The notes under the pieces: model-generated
The model's database searches: none
What the model saw: only the letters and a program-made list of their open reading frames with translations
What the model was told of the DNA's origin: nothing
Part shown: positions 1-9,070 of the stretch, piece by piece
Position numbering within the stretch: the stretch's first letter is position 1
How the letters are laid out: each line of letters opens with the position of its first letter
Source: Ignisphaera aggregans DSM 17230
Lineage (GTDB): Archaea > Thermoproteota > Thermoprotei_A > Sulfolobales > Ignisphaeraceae
Reading direction: 5' to 3'
NCBI GenBank assembly: GCA_000145985.1
Contig: CP002098.1
Location: 1,468,501-1,532,500, forward strand
Length of the DNA stretch: 64,000 nucleotides
Translations under genes and position numbers: made by a program

Positions 1-214
1 GGTATTAATAGCGAGACAATACCTCCTGCAGACATATGTATAATCTTTCTATTGTAATACACAGCTACATTATGCTTAATATTTCTAGAAGTCATAAAGT
101 TGTATAGCTTTTTAGTAAGAAGAAGTACTATAAACATTATGTATATAAGAAGTAGTATTGCTATGATAGTATCATGGATAATATTCTCAATATTTATTAG
201 ATTAACTATGTTCA
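1..214 (-). CDS. Partial membrane protein, N-terminal part only
   Basis: An open frame on the minus strand runs off the left edge. I place the start at a TTG (212-214) because GGTG lies about 8 bases upstream; no in-frame ATG sits near the front. The visible 71 residues hold one hydrophobic helix (about residues 18-35, rich in Ile and Leu) followed by a basic stretch and the segment RKIIHMSAGG, then more hydrophobic residues. A basic RK..H..GG step before a membrane helix resembles the start of CTP-dependent polyprenol/dolichol kinase or phosphatidate cytidylyltransferase-like proteins, but too little is visible to assign it. Confidence 0.45.
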
Positions 215-385
215 AAAAATCTACACCTTATTAACAACTAGAAAAGTAGGGATATATAAAGGTGTCGTAACTTATTGAGAGGATATTATTCTAGTATCAC
301 TATAGGTTATGAGCTGTTTATACATCTCTATAGGGGGTATATATATAATATATGTCTCACTCTTCTTTGAATTGGACTGAATATA

Positions 386-637
386 ATGTCTATAGCAATT
401 GAATGCAATGGTATTGGTATACTAGCTCATAGTATTAGGAGAGAACTTAGAGATCTTATATCTAGATATCCATGGATAAGGAGATCGCTGAGAATAGTCA
501 TTTTGACGCATAGAAAATTGTTAATAGTGATAGATAATGTTGTTGAGAATAATGTTGCTGTAAAGCTCATTACTGAGATACTAGATAGACATAGCATAAA
601 ATATGCTCTCCATATGCAGGCTCCACTAAATACATAG
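386..637 (+). CDS. Small hypothetical protein, 83 aa
   Basis: This short ORF has the ATA/AGA-rich codon use of its neighbours and lies alone between two intergenic stretches, with a TATATAATATA-like box about 40 bases upstream. The product is basic at its centre, with an alternating beta/alpha pattern (LRIVILTHRKLLIVIDN, then a helix) and no membrane segment. I do not recognise a family. It is read in the same direction as the Lrp regulator that follows 57 bases later and may share its transcript. Confidence 0.5.
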   Translation: MSIAIECNGIGILAHSIRRELRDLISRYPWIRRSLRIVILTHRKLLIVIDNVVENNVAVKLITEILDRHSIKYALHMQAPLNT

Positions 638-694
638 ATTTATTGTTATAAACATTAAAATTCTTGGAATGTATATATCTTTCTGGTAAATTAA

Positions 695-1150
695 ATGGTT
701 GAACTAGATGAAATAGATATATTGATACTTAGGCTCGTTATCCATGACTGTAGTTTAAGTGTAAGAGAGATTTCTAGATTATTACAGAAGTCTCCCACTA
801 CCATAGCTAAGAAGATTCAAAGGCTAAGAGATTCGGGAGTCATAGAAAGATGTGAGGCTATACTGGATTATAAGAAACTTGGATACAATATAATGGCATT
901 GATATTGATAAATGTTGAGGGAGCTCATATAGAGGATGTAGAGAAGATGCTCTCTAGTGAACCAAATGTAAGAGCCGTCTATGACATTACAGGTGAATTT
1001 GATGTTGCTATAATTGCTCTCTTTAGAGATGTAGATGAGCTTGATAGATTTGTTAAGAGATTGTTAAAGAATCCATATGTTAAGAGAAGTGTAACTAACG
1101 TAATATTTAAAGCTGTTAAGGATGGAGTTAATATAGATGTGTTTGGTTAG
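695..1150 (+). CDS. Lrp/AsnC family transcriptional regulator
   Basis: The 151-residue product has the standard layout of the family. An N-terminal helix-turn-helix lies at about residues 5-55 (SVREISRLLQKSPTTIAKKI, then RLRDSGVIERCEAILDYKKLGYN). A C-terminal RAM ligand-binding domain lies at about 65-145 (VRAVYDITGEFDVAIIALFRD, the usual xVxxxxxxTGxxD pattern). Such proteins bind DNA as dimers or octamers and sense amino acids or related small molecules. The next gene is a helicase 60 bases downstream, so the context does not reveal a target. The length is normal. Confidence 0.92.
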   Translation: MVELDEIDILILRLVIHDCSLSVREISRLLQKSPTTIAKKIQRLRDSGVIERCEAILDYKKLGYNIMALILINVEGAHIEDVEKMLSSEPNVRAVYDITGEFDVAIIALFRDVDELDRFVKRLLKNPYVKRSVTNVIFKAVKDGVNIDVFG

Positions 1151-1213
1151 CAAATAGATTAAGATATGATGATTGTGGTGGGCTCTGAATAGTGATGACA
1201 CGAATCCTCTCTG

Positions 1214-4200
1214 ATGATAAAACTTATGGTGTATAGAGATGAGATTATGAATATCATAGATACAGAATCTATTCTAACTAGTCTAGGCTATGAATATTTA
1301 AAACGTATTGAACCTCCAATAGAACCTGAGAGAGTTTCACTAAGATTTATCGATATAGTTCCAGAGCTAAAGAATTTTGAGATAGCAAATTATAATATCT
1401 ATAGACATCAGCTCGAGTCTTTAGAAGGGCTTGAAAATGGTTACAACATTATTCTAAGATCTGGTACGGGATCTGGTAAGACTGAGGCATGGTTCTTCTA
1501 CTTCTTTAACAAAGCTAAGAGAGATCCTAGTTATAGGGCTATAGCTCTATATCCAACACTAGCTCTAGCCAATGATCAGATAAATAGAATATCACGGTAC
1601 TCATCTACAGTAGGAATAAAGGTTATGAAGCTTGATGCACAGTATAGGGATCTTATAGTTAGGGAGAGTGGTGTTGCAGGTCTAAGGAGGAGTATTGCAT
1701 CATCACAGCTCATCATAACAAATCCTGCATTTCTATTGAATGAAGTTAAAAAGTTATTACTAAAACCACAAGCTTCACATCTTCAGAGCTTCTTTAAGAA
1801 ACTCAATCTATTAGTTATAGATGAGATGGATTTTTATGGACCTAGAAGTATTGCTTTGATACTAGCTATGATGAAAATACTAGTTGATTATAGTGATGTA
1901 AAGCCTCAGATAGCTATTCTTACAGCAACTCTAGCTAATCCTGAAGATGTTTGTATTTACCTAGAGAAGTTAACTGGTAGAAAGTGTCTAGTAGTTGATG
2001 GTAAACCATTTAGAGTTGAGAATAGGGTTTATATTGTTTTGGGAAAGAATATTAGAGATATTTGGGAGAAGATGAGGGGGTATAGCAAAGAGATATTGAG
2101 GAGAGATGATGTTGATAGGGATATAGTTAGAGCACTTAACGATTTTGAATTCTTTCGAAGAAATCCATATAGAGTACTACAGTATCTAGAGGCACTAGGC
2201 TTTAGCGTTCCATCGATTAATATGGATTATAGAGAGATAATCTCTAACTACTCAAGAGACGATGGTGTTACACTTGTCTTTACCAGAAGTATAGCTAGGG
2301 CAGAGGAGGTAGCAAAAGGTGTAAAGGAGATTGTTGGGGATGTTGTTTCAGCTCATCATCATCTGATATCAAAATCTCTTAGGGAGATTGTAGAGGAGAA
2401 AGCTAGGAGGGGAGAGATGAAGATAATTGTTAGTCCAAGAACATTAGTGCAGGGTATTGATATAGGGACTGTTGTACGTGTTGTTCATATAGGTCTTCCA
2501 GAGAATATACGTGAGTTTATTCATAGAGAGGGTAGAAAGGGGCGTAGGAGGGAGATTCCATTTACAGAAACAGTAATAATACCGTCTACCCGATGGGATT
2601 GGGAGATACTTTCAAATGGGTTTGAAGTACTTGAGAAATGGCTTAGTCTACCACTAGAGAAAACAATTATCAATCCTAGTAATAAGTATATAAAGCTGTT
2701 TATCACCTTAGCCAAAATTCTTTCGCCATGGTATAGAGGAGATATATCAAAGGATGAATATGAGGTGTTAAAAGAGGTAAAGATTGTTAGAGCTGATGGC
2801 TCTATAGATATTGATAAAGCTAAATATGTTTGGGAGAGAATTAATTTCTATGAATTTGGTCCTCCATATGGAGTTAAGAGATATATTGAAGAGGATGGGA
2901 AGCTAATCCCCTTAGAGCCTATAGGACACTGTGATCTTGTTGAAAGATTTCAGATTGGTTGTCTAGATTCTTCACAGGATGCTATGGTTATAGGGATTGA
3001 GAAGAGTCATAAGGGTAGTAAGATTGTTAGATATGTTCTTGAGAAGAAGTTGTCGAAGCTAAATATATTTAGTATTGATGCTCTAGCAGAGGCATTTGAA
3101 GAATATAGGTATATTAAGATGCTCTGGGGCGAGGAGATATCGTTTTTAAGAGATATAGCTAGGGGTAAGCTACATAGCTATGTTTTAGCAGTTGTATATC
3201 CACCGAGACAAGGTTTTGGAGAGTTAAAGAAGATACCGAATAGGGTTCTATGGCAGTTAATATCAAATAGACCTAGAATTTCGAGAATTGGTAATAGATA
3301 TATAATTTCATATGATAGAAAAACGATTTACGTACCTGTGGAAACCGCTGGTGAATATAGAGACTATACATATGGAATGATATTTGATGTTGAGGATTCC
3401 CAAGATTCTACTCTTCTAAGAATAGGTCTAGCATATCTAATGATTATACTGAGAAAAGTCTATGGAATTCCATTTGAGACTATAATGTATAGTGTTGAGA
3501 AAATTGGTGAGAAAAAATTCTTTACATTACACGAACCTGAGGCAGCAGGGCTTATAGAATCTATTGACTGGAACTTAGTGAGGAAGGTTGTAGAGGATTA
3601 TAAACCTGATGAACTTGATATTATATTGATGGGACAATTAGATGATATTGCTTATTCAGAGCTATTGTCACTAGGGATAGATCTGTCTATAGTGAAAAAC
3701 CTTGTGCTGAAGGTTATAGACTATATACAGTTGATGGATAGAGTATCAGTATTATTTAGAGGTAGAAAGTTTACTATACCAAAACCTAGTAAAGCTCTTA
3801 GACTTCTAAGCATTGATGCACTCTCCTATACAGTTAATGAAGAAGAGTCTATTCCTAAGGTAGTTGTAGGTCTAGATATATATGATGGTGAGGAAGAGAG
3901 GAATTGTGTAGAACTATATATAAGATATCCATTTACTCCTCCACCAAAATCTTTAAGAGATTTAGAAAATATCGTTGAGGATCTCGTATATTATAACGAC
4001 TATAGTATTATAGTATTTGACAGAACATCAATAGTGAAGGAACTTGAGAATGCAAATCTAAAGAGGTTATCAAAAACTGTAAATGAAAAGGCGATAAGTC
4101 TTAAGGATCTCTTTACGAAAATTGGAATTGAAACTCTATCGTTAGGAACGATACTATCTGAAATATCTATAGAGGGATATGATATATCGAGCTATATAGA

Positions 4201-4381
4201 GGATATTATAGGCTTATCAAAGATTTTAATAGAGAATATGGAGGATAGCTATAAAATGGGAAAAATGTCAAAGAAGTTCATAGATAGTATTACAAGATTT
4301 CTATCAGCAAGAACTAAGGTATTATATATCCTATATCTAGCTATGAACAGTTTGATAGATGAAGTAAATAAAAAAGAATAA
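1214..4381 (+). CDS. Large SF2 DEAD/DEAH-box helicase, 1055 aa
   Basis: The N-terminal half is a superfamily 2 helicase core. The Q/R-rich entry motif YRHQLESLE is followed by Walker A SGTGSGKTEA (about residues 83-92), YPTLALANDQ (motif Ia), DEMD in place of DEAD (203-206), LTATLAN (motif III), VSPRTLVQGIDIG (motif V) and HREGRKGRR (motif VI, about 435-445). The C-terminal 550 residues have no zinc-binding cysteine cluster and no domain I can name. The layout resembles YprA/Lhr-type archaeal helicases in core motifs only, so function in DNA repair or RNA work is open. Starts at 1214 or at an internal ATG (1229) are both possible. The small gene that follows is convergent, 27 bases away. Confidence 0.88.
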   Translation: MIKLMVYRDEIMNIIDTESILTSLGYEYLKRIEPPIEPERVSLRFIDIVPELKNFEIANYNIYRHQLESLEGLENGYNIILRSGTGSGKTEAWFFYFFNKAKRDPSYRAIALYPTLALANDQINRISRYSSTVGIKVMKLDAQYRDLIVRESGVAGLRRSIASSQLIITNPAFLLNEVKKLLLKPQASHLQSFFKKLNLLVIDEMDFYGPRSIALILAMMKILVDYSDVKPQIAILTATLANPEDVCIYLEKLTGRKCLVVDGKPFRVENRVYIVLGKNIRDIWEKMRGYSKEILRRDDVDRDIVRALNDFEFFRRNPYRVLQYLEALGFSVPSINMDYREIISNYSRDDGVTLVFTRSIARAEEVAKGVKEIVGDVVSAHHHLISKSLREIVEEKARRGEMKIIVSPRTLVQGIDIGTVVRVVHIGLPENIREFIHREGRKGRRREIPFTETVIIPSTRWDWEILSNGFEVLEKWLSLPLEKTIINPSNKYIKLFITLAKILSPWYRGDISKDEYEVLKEVKIVRADGSIDIDKAKYVWERINFYEFGPPYGVKRYIEEDGKLIPLEPIGHCDLVERFQIGCLDSSQDAMVIGIEKSHKGSKIVRYVLEKKLSKLNIFSIDALAEAFEEYRYIKMLWGEEISFLRDIARGKLHSYVLAVVYPPRQGFGELKKIPNRVLWQLISNRPRISRIGNRYIISYDRKTIYVPVETAGEYRDYTYGMIFDVEDSQDSTLLRIGLAYLMIILRKVYGIPFETIMYSVEKIGEKKFFTLHEPEAAGLIESIDWNLVRKVVEDYKPDELDIILMGQLDDIAYSELLSLGIDLSIVKNLVLKVIDYIQLMDRVSVLFRGRKFTIPKPSKALRLLSIDALSYTVNEEESIPKVVVGLDIYDGEEERNCVELYIRYPFTPPPKSLRDLENIVEDLVYYNDYSIIVFDRTSIVKELENANLKRLSKTVNEKAISLKDLFTKIGIETLSLGTILSEISIEGYDISSYIEDIIGLSKILIENMEDSYKMGKMSKKFIDSITRFLSARTKVLYILYLAMNSLIDEVNKKE

Positions 4382-4408
4382 TGAAGCATAGCTTAGGTTT
4401 AAGGATAT

Positions 4409-4729
4409 CTATTCTAGTTCTGCTCTTAGCGAACCTCTGTTTACTAGAGATGTTACTATTCTCCAGAACTTATTCTCTGTTATCATAGATGTATCAAATC
4501 CTTGTTCCTCTAGATATTTTAGAACAGCCTCATAGAGTTCATCTATTGTGTATCTATTTATAGAACCACCAGAGATTTCCTTTATTGCTTCAATGATATC
4601 TGCATAACTTGGGAATTTTCTCTTCTTTTGAGATCTTCTCCTTCTCTCTATATTTTGTTCCTCATATTCCTCTATTTCCTGTAAGGCATCTCTTGGAATA
4701 TTCATTAAAGCTTTTTCGTATTCAGACAT
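4409..4729 (-). CDS. Small charged protein with winged-helix-like C-terminus, 106 aa
   Basis: The product begins with an acidic helix, then a very basic patch (IERRRRSQKKRKFPSY, about residues 27-42), then a helical domain (ADIIEAIKEISGG...IDELYEAVLKYLEEQG...FWRIVTSLVNRGSLRAELE) whose helix-helix-strand order would fit a winged helix. This is an inference from spacing, not a family match. It faces the helicase gene tail to tail and is separated from the next plus-strand gene by a promoter-sized gap. Confidence 0.7.
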   Translation of the reverse strand: MSEYEKALMNIPRDALQEIEEYEEQNIERRRRSQKKRKFPSYADIIEAIKEISGGSINRYTIDELYEAVLKYLEEQGFDTSMITENKFWRIVTSLVNRGSLRAELE

Positions 4730-4803
4730 ATTCTCGATATCTCCTACAGAATTTAAATACAGGTTTTGTTTAGGTATATATAGCTTTTGTATAATACGTT
4801 ATT

Positions 4804-5157
4804 GTGATAATTATGTTGGATGATAGAGATATTGAGCAATATCAGGCATATATATTGTATAGCAAGAATATTATAGATATAATTAAGAGAATTTCTAACT
4901 ATCTTAGTGGATGCAACAAGATGTTTATAGATATAGAGCTCAAAGAGATTTCACAACAAGTATGTGGAGAGAATATGCCTAGATATGTAGAGTTGAAGAG
5001 CTATGACGATGTCAATAAGCTTATTCTTGAGAGTGAAAATGGATATGGAATTATATTTAGAGTTCCATCACCCAAAGACAATGTTTATGCAATAGCATTC
5101 ATACCTATAAACAATCATAATAAGAATGTGATCCAGAGGTTGAAGAGAAGTGCCTAA
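4804..5157 (+). CDS. Hypothetical protein, 117 aa, coupled to a SecB-like gene
   Basis: The reading frame starts at GTG 4804, with an in-frame ATG at 4813 that may be the real start. The product is a mixed alpha/beta soluble protein with no membrane segment and two cysteines. I do not recognise a family. Its end overlaps the next gene by 8 bases (start GTG at 5150, stop at 5155-5157), which implies translational coupling and a shared task with the SecB-like protein. Confidence 0.65.
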   Translation: MIIMLDDRDIEQYQAYILYSKNIIDIIKRISNYLSGCNKMFIDIELKEISQQVCGENMPRYVELKSYDDVNKLILESENGYGIIFRVPSPKDNVYAIAFIPINNHNKNVIQRLKRSA

Positions 5158-5551
5158 TCTTGGGTTTAGATTAGATAGTATAAGAGCTGAGAGATATAGT
5201 TTTGATGTAGTTCCACAGCTAAACATAAATATGAATATAATGTTTGGAAAGCCCGAGAGGAAAGATGATGGTAGTTATATAATTGGATTTGTGATAAAGG
5301 TTGATTGTGTTCCTCCTATAGCTTCTATAGATATTAAGGGTATTGTTATAGTTACACCCATAAATGTTGATGAGTCTAAAAATCTTGAGGAACACTTTAA
5401 GAAAAATACTATTCCATATCCATTAATGTTAGCCGTCTATAGCTATACCCTTCCAATAATAGCACTACTTTCTAGAGAGCTAGGTATTCCTCCTCCAGTT
5501 CAGCCACCAGTTCAGCAACAGCAAGAGAAAAGAGTTGGTTATCATCTATAA
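5150..5551 (+). CDS. SecB-like small beta-rich protein, 133 aa
   Basis: The sequence pattern is that of the SecB-like fold. An ERYSF-type strand is followed by INMNIMFGKP, a long strand pair (GSYIIGFVIKVDC, IASIDIKGIVIV), a linker, YPLMLAVYSYTLPIIALLSRELGIPP and a Pro/Gln-rich tail (about residues 113-128). SecB proteins are export or antitoxin-associated chaperones; archaeal relatives exist but are poorly studied. The assignment rests on pattern, not on a database search. The gene overlaps the upstream unknown gene, and its 3' end overlaps the convergent transporter gene by 6 bases. Confidence 0.6.
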   Translation: MPNLGFRLDSIRAERYSFDVVPQLNINMNIMFGKPERKDDGSYIIGFVIKVDCVPPIASIDIKGIVIVTPINVDESKNLEEHFKKNTIPYPLMLAVYSYTLPIIALLSRELGIPPPVQPPVQQQQEKRVGYHL

Positions 5552-7063
5552 AAATGTTGCTAGATATAGCCATAGCATAGCAACTAGTATCTGTGAAGTT
5601 GTTGTTACTATTGCTATCTTTAGCCAAGAACTCCACTTTATTCTTATCTTACGTTTCTCAGTCATGGATACAGCTACTATATTTGCTGTTGAGCCTATAG
5701 GTGTATAGTTTCCACCAAAAACACCTCCAAAGAGAAGAGCGAAATATATCATGAATCCTACCATGCCAAGGCTGTTGAGGAATTGTGCTACAGGTGTAAA
5801 TGTTACTATAACGGATAGATTATCCAATACAGCTGAGAGGAGTGCTGAGCTTAGCAACATTATTGGTAAAAGCAGTGTCTGGCTATTAGCTGCTGAGAAT
5901 ACATATGCAAGTTTTGTCATAACACCTGTATATGTTAAGCTATAACTTAGTATGAATAGACATATGAAAAACATTAGGGATGACCAATCAACGCTTCTCT
6001 CAACATGTCTAGGAATATCTTCAAGAGGTATACCTGCTATGGATAGAGCTATAAATATATATGGTATAAATGCTAGGAATGAATGAGGATCTATTATCAT
6101 ATCCGAGACTCTGCTCAAGAAAGATGCAATATGATCGTTTAGTGATACCATTGCTATGAATAGAACAAGAAGGATTAAGCCATAGTATATTAACCTTCTT
6201 TTCCTTGAACCATTAAGTTCAATCTCATGGTGAGTAATATAGGTCTCAATAAGTTTTCGCTGTTTTATTAACCTATCTTTAATACTATCAATGTATTTTC
6301 TCATAACAACTAATGACAAAAAAAGTAGTACTACATAATCGAGAAACGATAGTGGGAGAGCATATCGTATAAATGTAGAGATATTCATCTTTGTAGTAAA
6401 TAGTAGGTAGACCCCTATAGGATTACCTATAGGGAGAGCAACACTTCCAGTATTTGTAGCTAGAACACCAAAGATTATTAAGGGCTCCACATCTATCTTT
6501 AGTATCAATCCTATCTCTAGAATAAGCATAACTATATAGATTATACTCGTAACTTCGTCAACTACTGCAGCTAGAGCTGTAGCAAGAAGGCCTACAAGTG
6601 CTATTAACATGTACACATTGCCCTTGCTAAGGTTTAGAATCTTTATTGAGAGATATCTAAATACTCCCATCTCCCTTAGAATACCAGCAAAGCTCATGGA
6701 ACCTATTAGGAAGAGTATCAAGTTCCATTCTATAGCATTGTGAATTAGTGATTGTGGTGATACAATAGATAGGAATATTATTATTACAATAGCAAGAATT
6801 GCTACACCTGTCCTCCACTCCATTTTTACTATAGTAGCTGCTATAACAAATAGAAATAGTGATAGGGCAAGACTCTGTATGTATATCATTGTGGGTGAGT
6901 TTATATCTATAGTGTGAGAACTAGTATTATTTCTCTCATAGATCCATGCATCAACTAGTTTTTTACCTATAGGATCGTTGCCAACTTTAATCATTGACAT
7001 TATGGAATAAGAGATAATAAACAGTATTATGTATATTATAATCATTTTGTATATTGTTTTCAT
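5546..7063 (-). CDS. ArsB/NhaD/CitT-type ion transporter, 505 aa
   Basis: This is an integral membrane protein with about 11-12 hydrophobic segments and a cytoplasmic charged loop near residues 255-290. Features of the ion transporter superfamily are AALAAVVDEVTSIIYIVMLI (about residues 162-181), the LATNTGSVALPIGNPIGVY segment and the repeat-related C-terminal SAVLDNLSVIVTFTPVA with GGNYTPIGSTANIVAV. These paired D-x-x/N-P motifs are typical of NhaD-type Na+/H+ antiporters and ArsB-type arsenite pumps; the sequence alone does not choose between them. No ars regulator or reductase is nearby. The gene stands alone on its strand. Confidence 0.85.
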   Translation of the reverse strand: MKTIYKMIIIYIILFIISYSIMSMIKVGNDPIGKKLVDAWIYERNNTSSHTIDINSPTMIYIQSLALSLFLFVIAATIVKMEWRTGVAILAIVIIIFLSIVSPQSLIHNAIEWNLILFLIGSMSFAGILREMGVFRYLSIKILNLSKGNVYMLIALVGLLATALAAVVDEVTSIIYIVMLILEIGLILKIDVEPLIIFGVLATNTGSVALPIGNPIGVYLLFTTKMNISTFIRYALPLSFLDYVVLLFLSLVVMRKYIDSIKDRLIKQRKLIETYITHHEIELNGSRKRRLIYYGLILLVLFIAMVSLNDHIASFLSRVSDMIIDPHSFLAFIPYIFIALSIAGIPLEDIPRHVERSVDWSSLMFFICLFILSYSLTYTGVMTKLAYVFSAANSQTLLLPIMLLSSALLSAVLDNLSVIVTFTPVAQFLNSLGMVGFMIYFALLFGGVFGGNYTPIGSTANIVAVSMTEKRKIRIKWSSWLKIAIVTTTSQILVAMLWLYLATFL

Positions 7064-7201
7064 ACTATTTTATCGCCATAATTCGATTAATATGTATTCC
7101 AATGGAATTAATAGTTTGCCTCTTGGCTAATATTTAAGCTTTGTGTTTACTAAACATTGTATTGTTATAAACGTGTTAACTGTCTATAAAACCTATCTAT
7201 C

Positions 7202-9016
7202 CTAGTAATATAGATTTCTAATGGTGTTATATATAAGGTTAAAAGCTTCGATAATATTTAATGATGGTATTCCCAATCTAATACTTCTAAGAGCTATATA
7301 GACATTATATCTATTATTTATATGGATTGGAGCTAGATTAAGTCTATATGCCTTGATTAAATAGTCTAATCCATCATCAAGTACTATGGCGTTTCTTTTC
7401 TTTGTATTATCAATACATGCTCTATATAAACTATATTTATCTGGCCCCACTCCCCAGTCTCTACCTATAACTATATCTATATACCTTTCTAAGCCATATT
7501 TAGCAAGAAAACGCTGTATAATGTTTGAAGCCTGTTTTGATGCTATACATATTGGGAAATATCTATGTATCCTCTCAACATCTGTAACATGTATCAAGAG
7601 CTTAGCTTTATCCAATACACTCTCTTCATATTTCTCAATGATTTTCGAGGCCTCGTTATATATATCACGATTTTGGTTCCACAGTCTATGTAGACCTCTT
7701 CTAATGGATTCCCATCTATATAGATATCCCCTAGATACAAGCTCTCTTTTAATAGCTGTCCAATCTATTGGAAGTTCTGCTATAGTTCCATCAAAATCCA
7801 TTATTAGAACCACATCCCTAGATTTTACTGTATCTAGAAATCTTTTTATCCATATAGAGCATTGTTGTTGGGAGGAAGCTATATAGCTATTCCATTTTTG
7901 TTTCTCTCTACCAAATCTCTTTATAGCTGTAACTATCTGAAGAAATGATTTGCCTAGATCCATTATATCCATATCCGTCTTCACAGGATTTCTAAGGGCG
8001 TCTAAAGACATTTTAAGCCATATTCTTAGTGATTTAGGTATATATCTAAGTCCATCTAGAACCCATGTAAATACACCTATAGATCCATATAAACTCTTCA
8101 CCAATCCTCTTGCTCTTTCATATCCATAGACATAGAGAACTGTTGCAATAGCCGGGAAATGGAATCCTAGATGTATAGATAGATCTATGCTTCCCCAGAA
8201 CTTTGGATTTATCTCAATGACGTAGTAATCTCCTGTTTCAGGATCCATCCTCGTCTCAATCATTATATGTCCACTCCAATTCAGTATTTCAATAGCTTTT
8301 CTACCAATTGATATAAGTGATGGGTCATAGACATATCCTCTAGCCTCAAGACTAGCACCACCTATAGGCTCATACTCAATAACTCTCTCATGAGTAAACT
8401 CTAGAAGTGGTTTACCCATATATGAAACTGTATAGTAACCTCTTCCAACACCCTCAACATATTCCTGGATAATGCATGGAGCTCTAGATCTAGCTTCTCT
8501 AATAGCCGAGTCATAGTCAAGATGATAACTAGGGTTTGAGGCATCTCCCAAACCCTTTACAACAAGTGGTGGTTTTAAAGAGCTAATTTCGTCTATAGAA
8601 TCATTCCTATATAGAACTTGTCTTGGAAATGGTAATACACTACTCAATCTTTCATAGATTTTAACTTTATTAGATGCAAATAAAATATCTTCATACCTAG
8701 GAGCAACAACCTTTACACCTCTATCCTCAAAAACATCTCTATATTTGCTAAACATCAGGGTATCAATAAAATCTACTGGTACAACCCCTATACAGCCATG
8801 TCTATATGCAACTGAAGCAACAGCTAAAACCCATTTAACACTATTTCTCTCAACATTAAACATATATCTACTATCAAAATATCGTGATGCTAGAAAAGGA
8901 TGAAAGGTATGGAAAACACCAATGGTTTTAAACATTAGAATCTTCTTAATAGATTTTGCTATAGCTATAGACTTTCTCGATGCTGCTGATGCTATCACTA
9001 TACATTCTGTATCCAA
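7202..9016 (-). CDS. ATP-grasp ligase fused to a HAD phosphatase, 604 aa
   Basis: Residues 1 to about 330 form an ATP-grasp module: a Rossmann-like pre-domain, LVVKGLGDASNP (nucleotide loop), CIIQEYVEGVGRGYY, and the metal-binding end MIETRMDPETGDYYVIEINPKFWG. The relatives are carbamoyl-phosphate synthase-like ligases that join a carboxylate to an amine. After a basic linker, residues from about 395 form a HAD phosphatase: DFDGT (motif I), CIASKQ (motif II), DKYSLY (motif III lysine) and LDDGLDYL (motif IV). No signal peptide is seen, so it acts in the cytoplasm. It is divergent from a deacetylase gene with only 54 bases between them, which suggests a shared promoter region and a cell-surface glycan or modified sugar as substrate. 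Substrates cannot be read from the sequence. Confidence 0.85.
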   Translation of the reverse strand: MDTECIVIASAASRKSIAIAKSIKKILMFKTIGVFHTFHPFLASRYFDSRYMFNVERNSVKWVLAVASVAYRHGCIGVVPVDFIDTLMFSKYRDVFEDRGVKVVAPRYEDILFASNKVKIYERLSSVLPFPRQVLYRNDSIDEISSLKPPLVVKGLGDASNPSYHLDYDSAIREARSRAPCIIQEYVEGVGRGYYTVSYMGKPLLEFTHERVIEYEPIGGASLEARGYVYDPSLISIGRKAIEILNWSGHIMIETRMDPETGDYYVIEINPKFWGSIDLSIHLGFHFPAIATVLYVYGYERARGLVKSLYGSIGVFTWVLDGLRYIPKSLRIWLKMSLDALRNPVKTDMDIMDLGKSFLQIVTAIKRFGREKQKWNSYIASSQQQCSIWIKRFLDTVKSRDVVLIMDFDGTIAELPIDWTAIKRELVSRGYLYRWESIRRGLHRLWNQNRDIYNEASKIIEKYEESVLDKAKLLIHVTDVERIHRYFPICIASKQASNIIQRFLAKYGLERYIDIVIGRDWGVGPDKYSLYRACIDNTKKRNAIVLDDGLDYLIKAYRLNLAPIHINNRYNVYIALRSIRLGIPSLNIIEAFNLIYNTIRNLYY

Positions 9017-9070
9017 TGATGGGACACCGCTATTAATAAACCTCAGAAATATAGTGTTAAATACTTTTGT

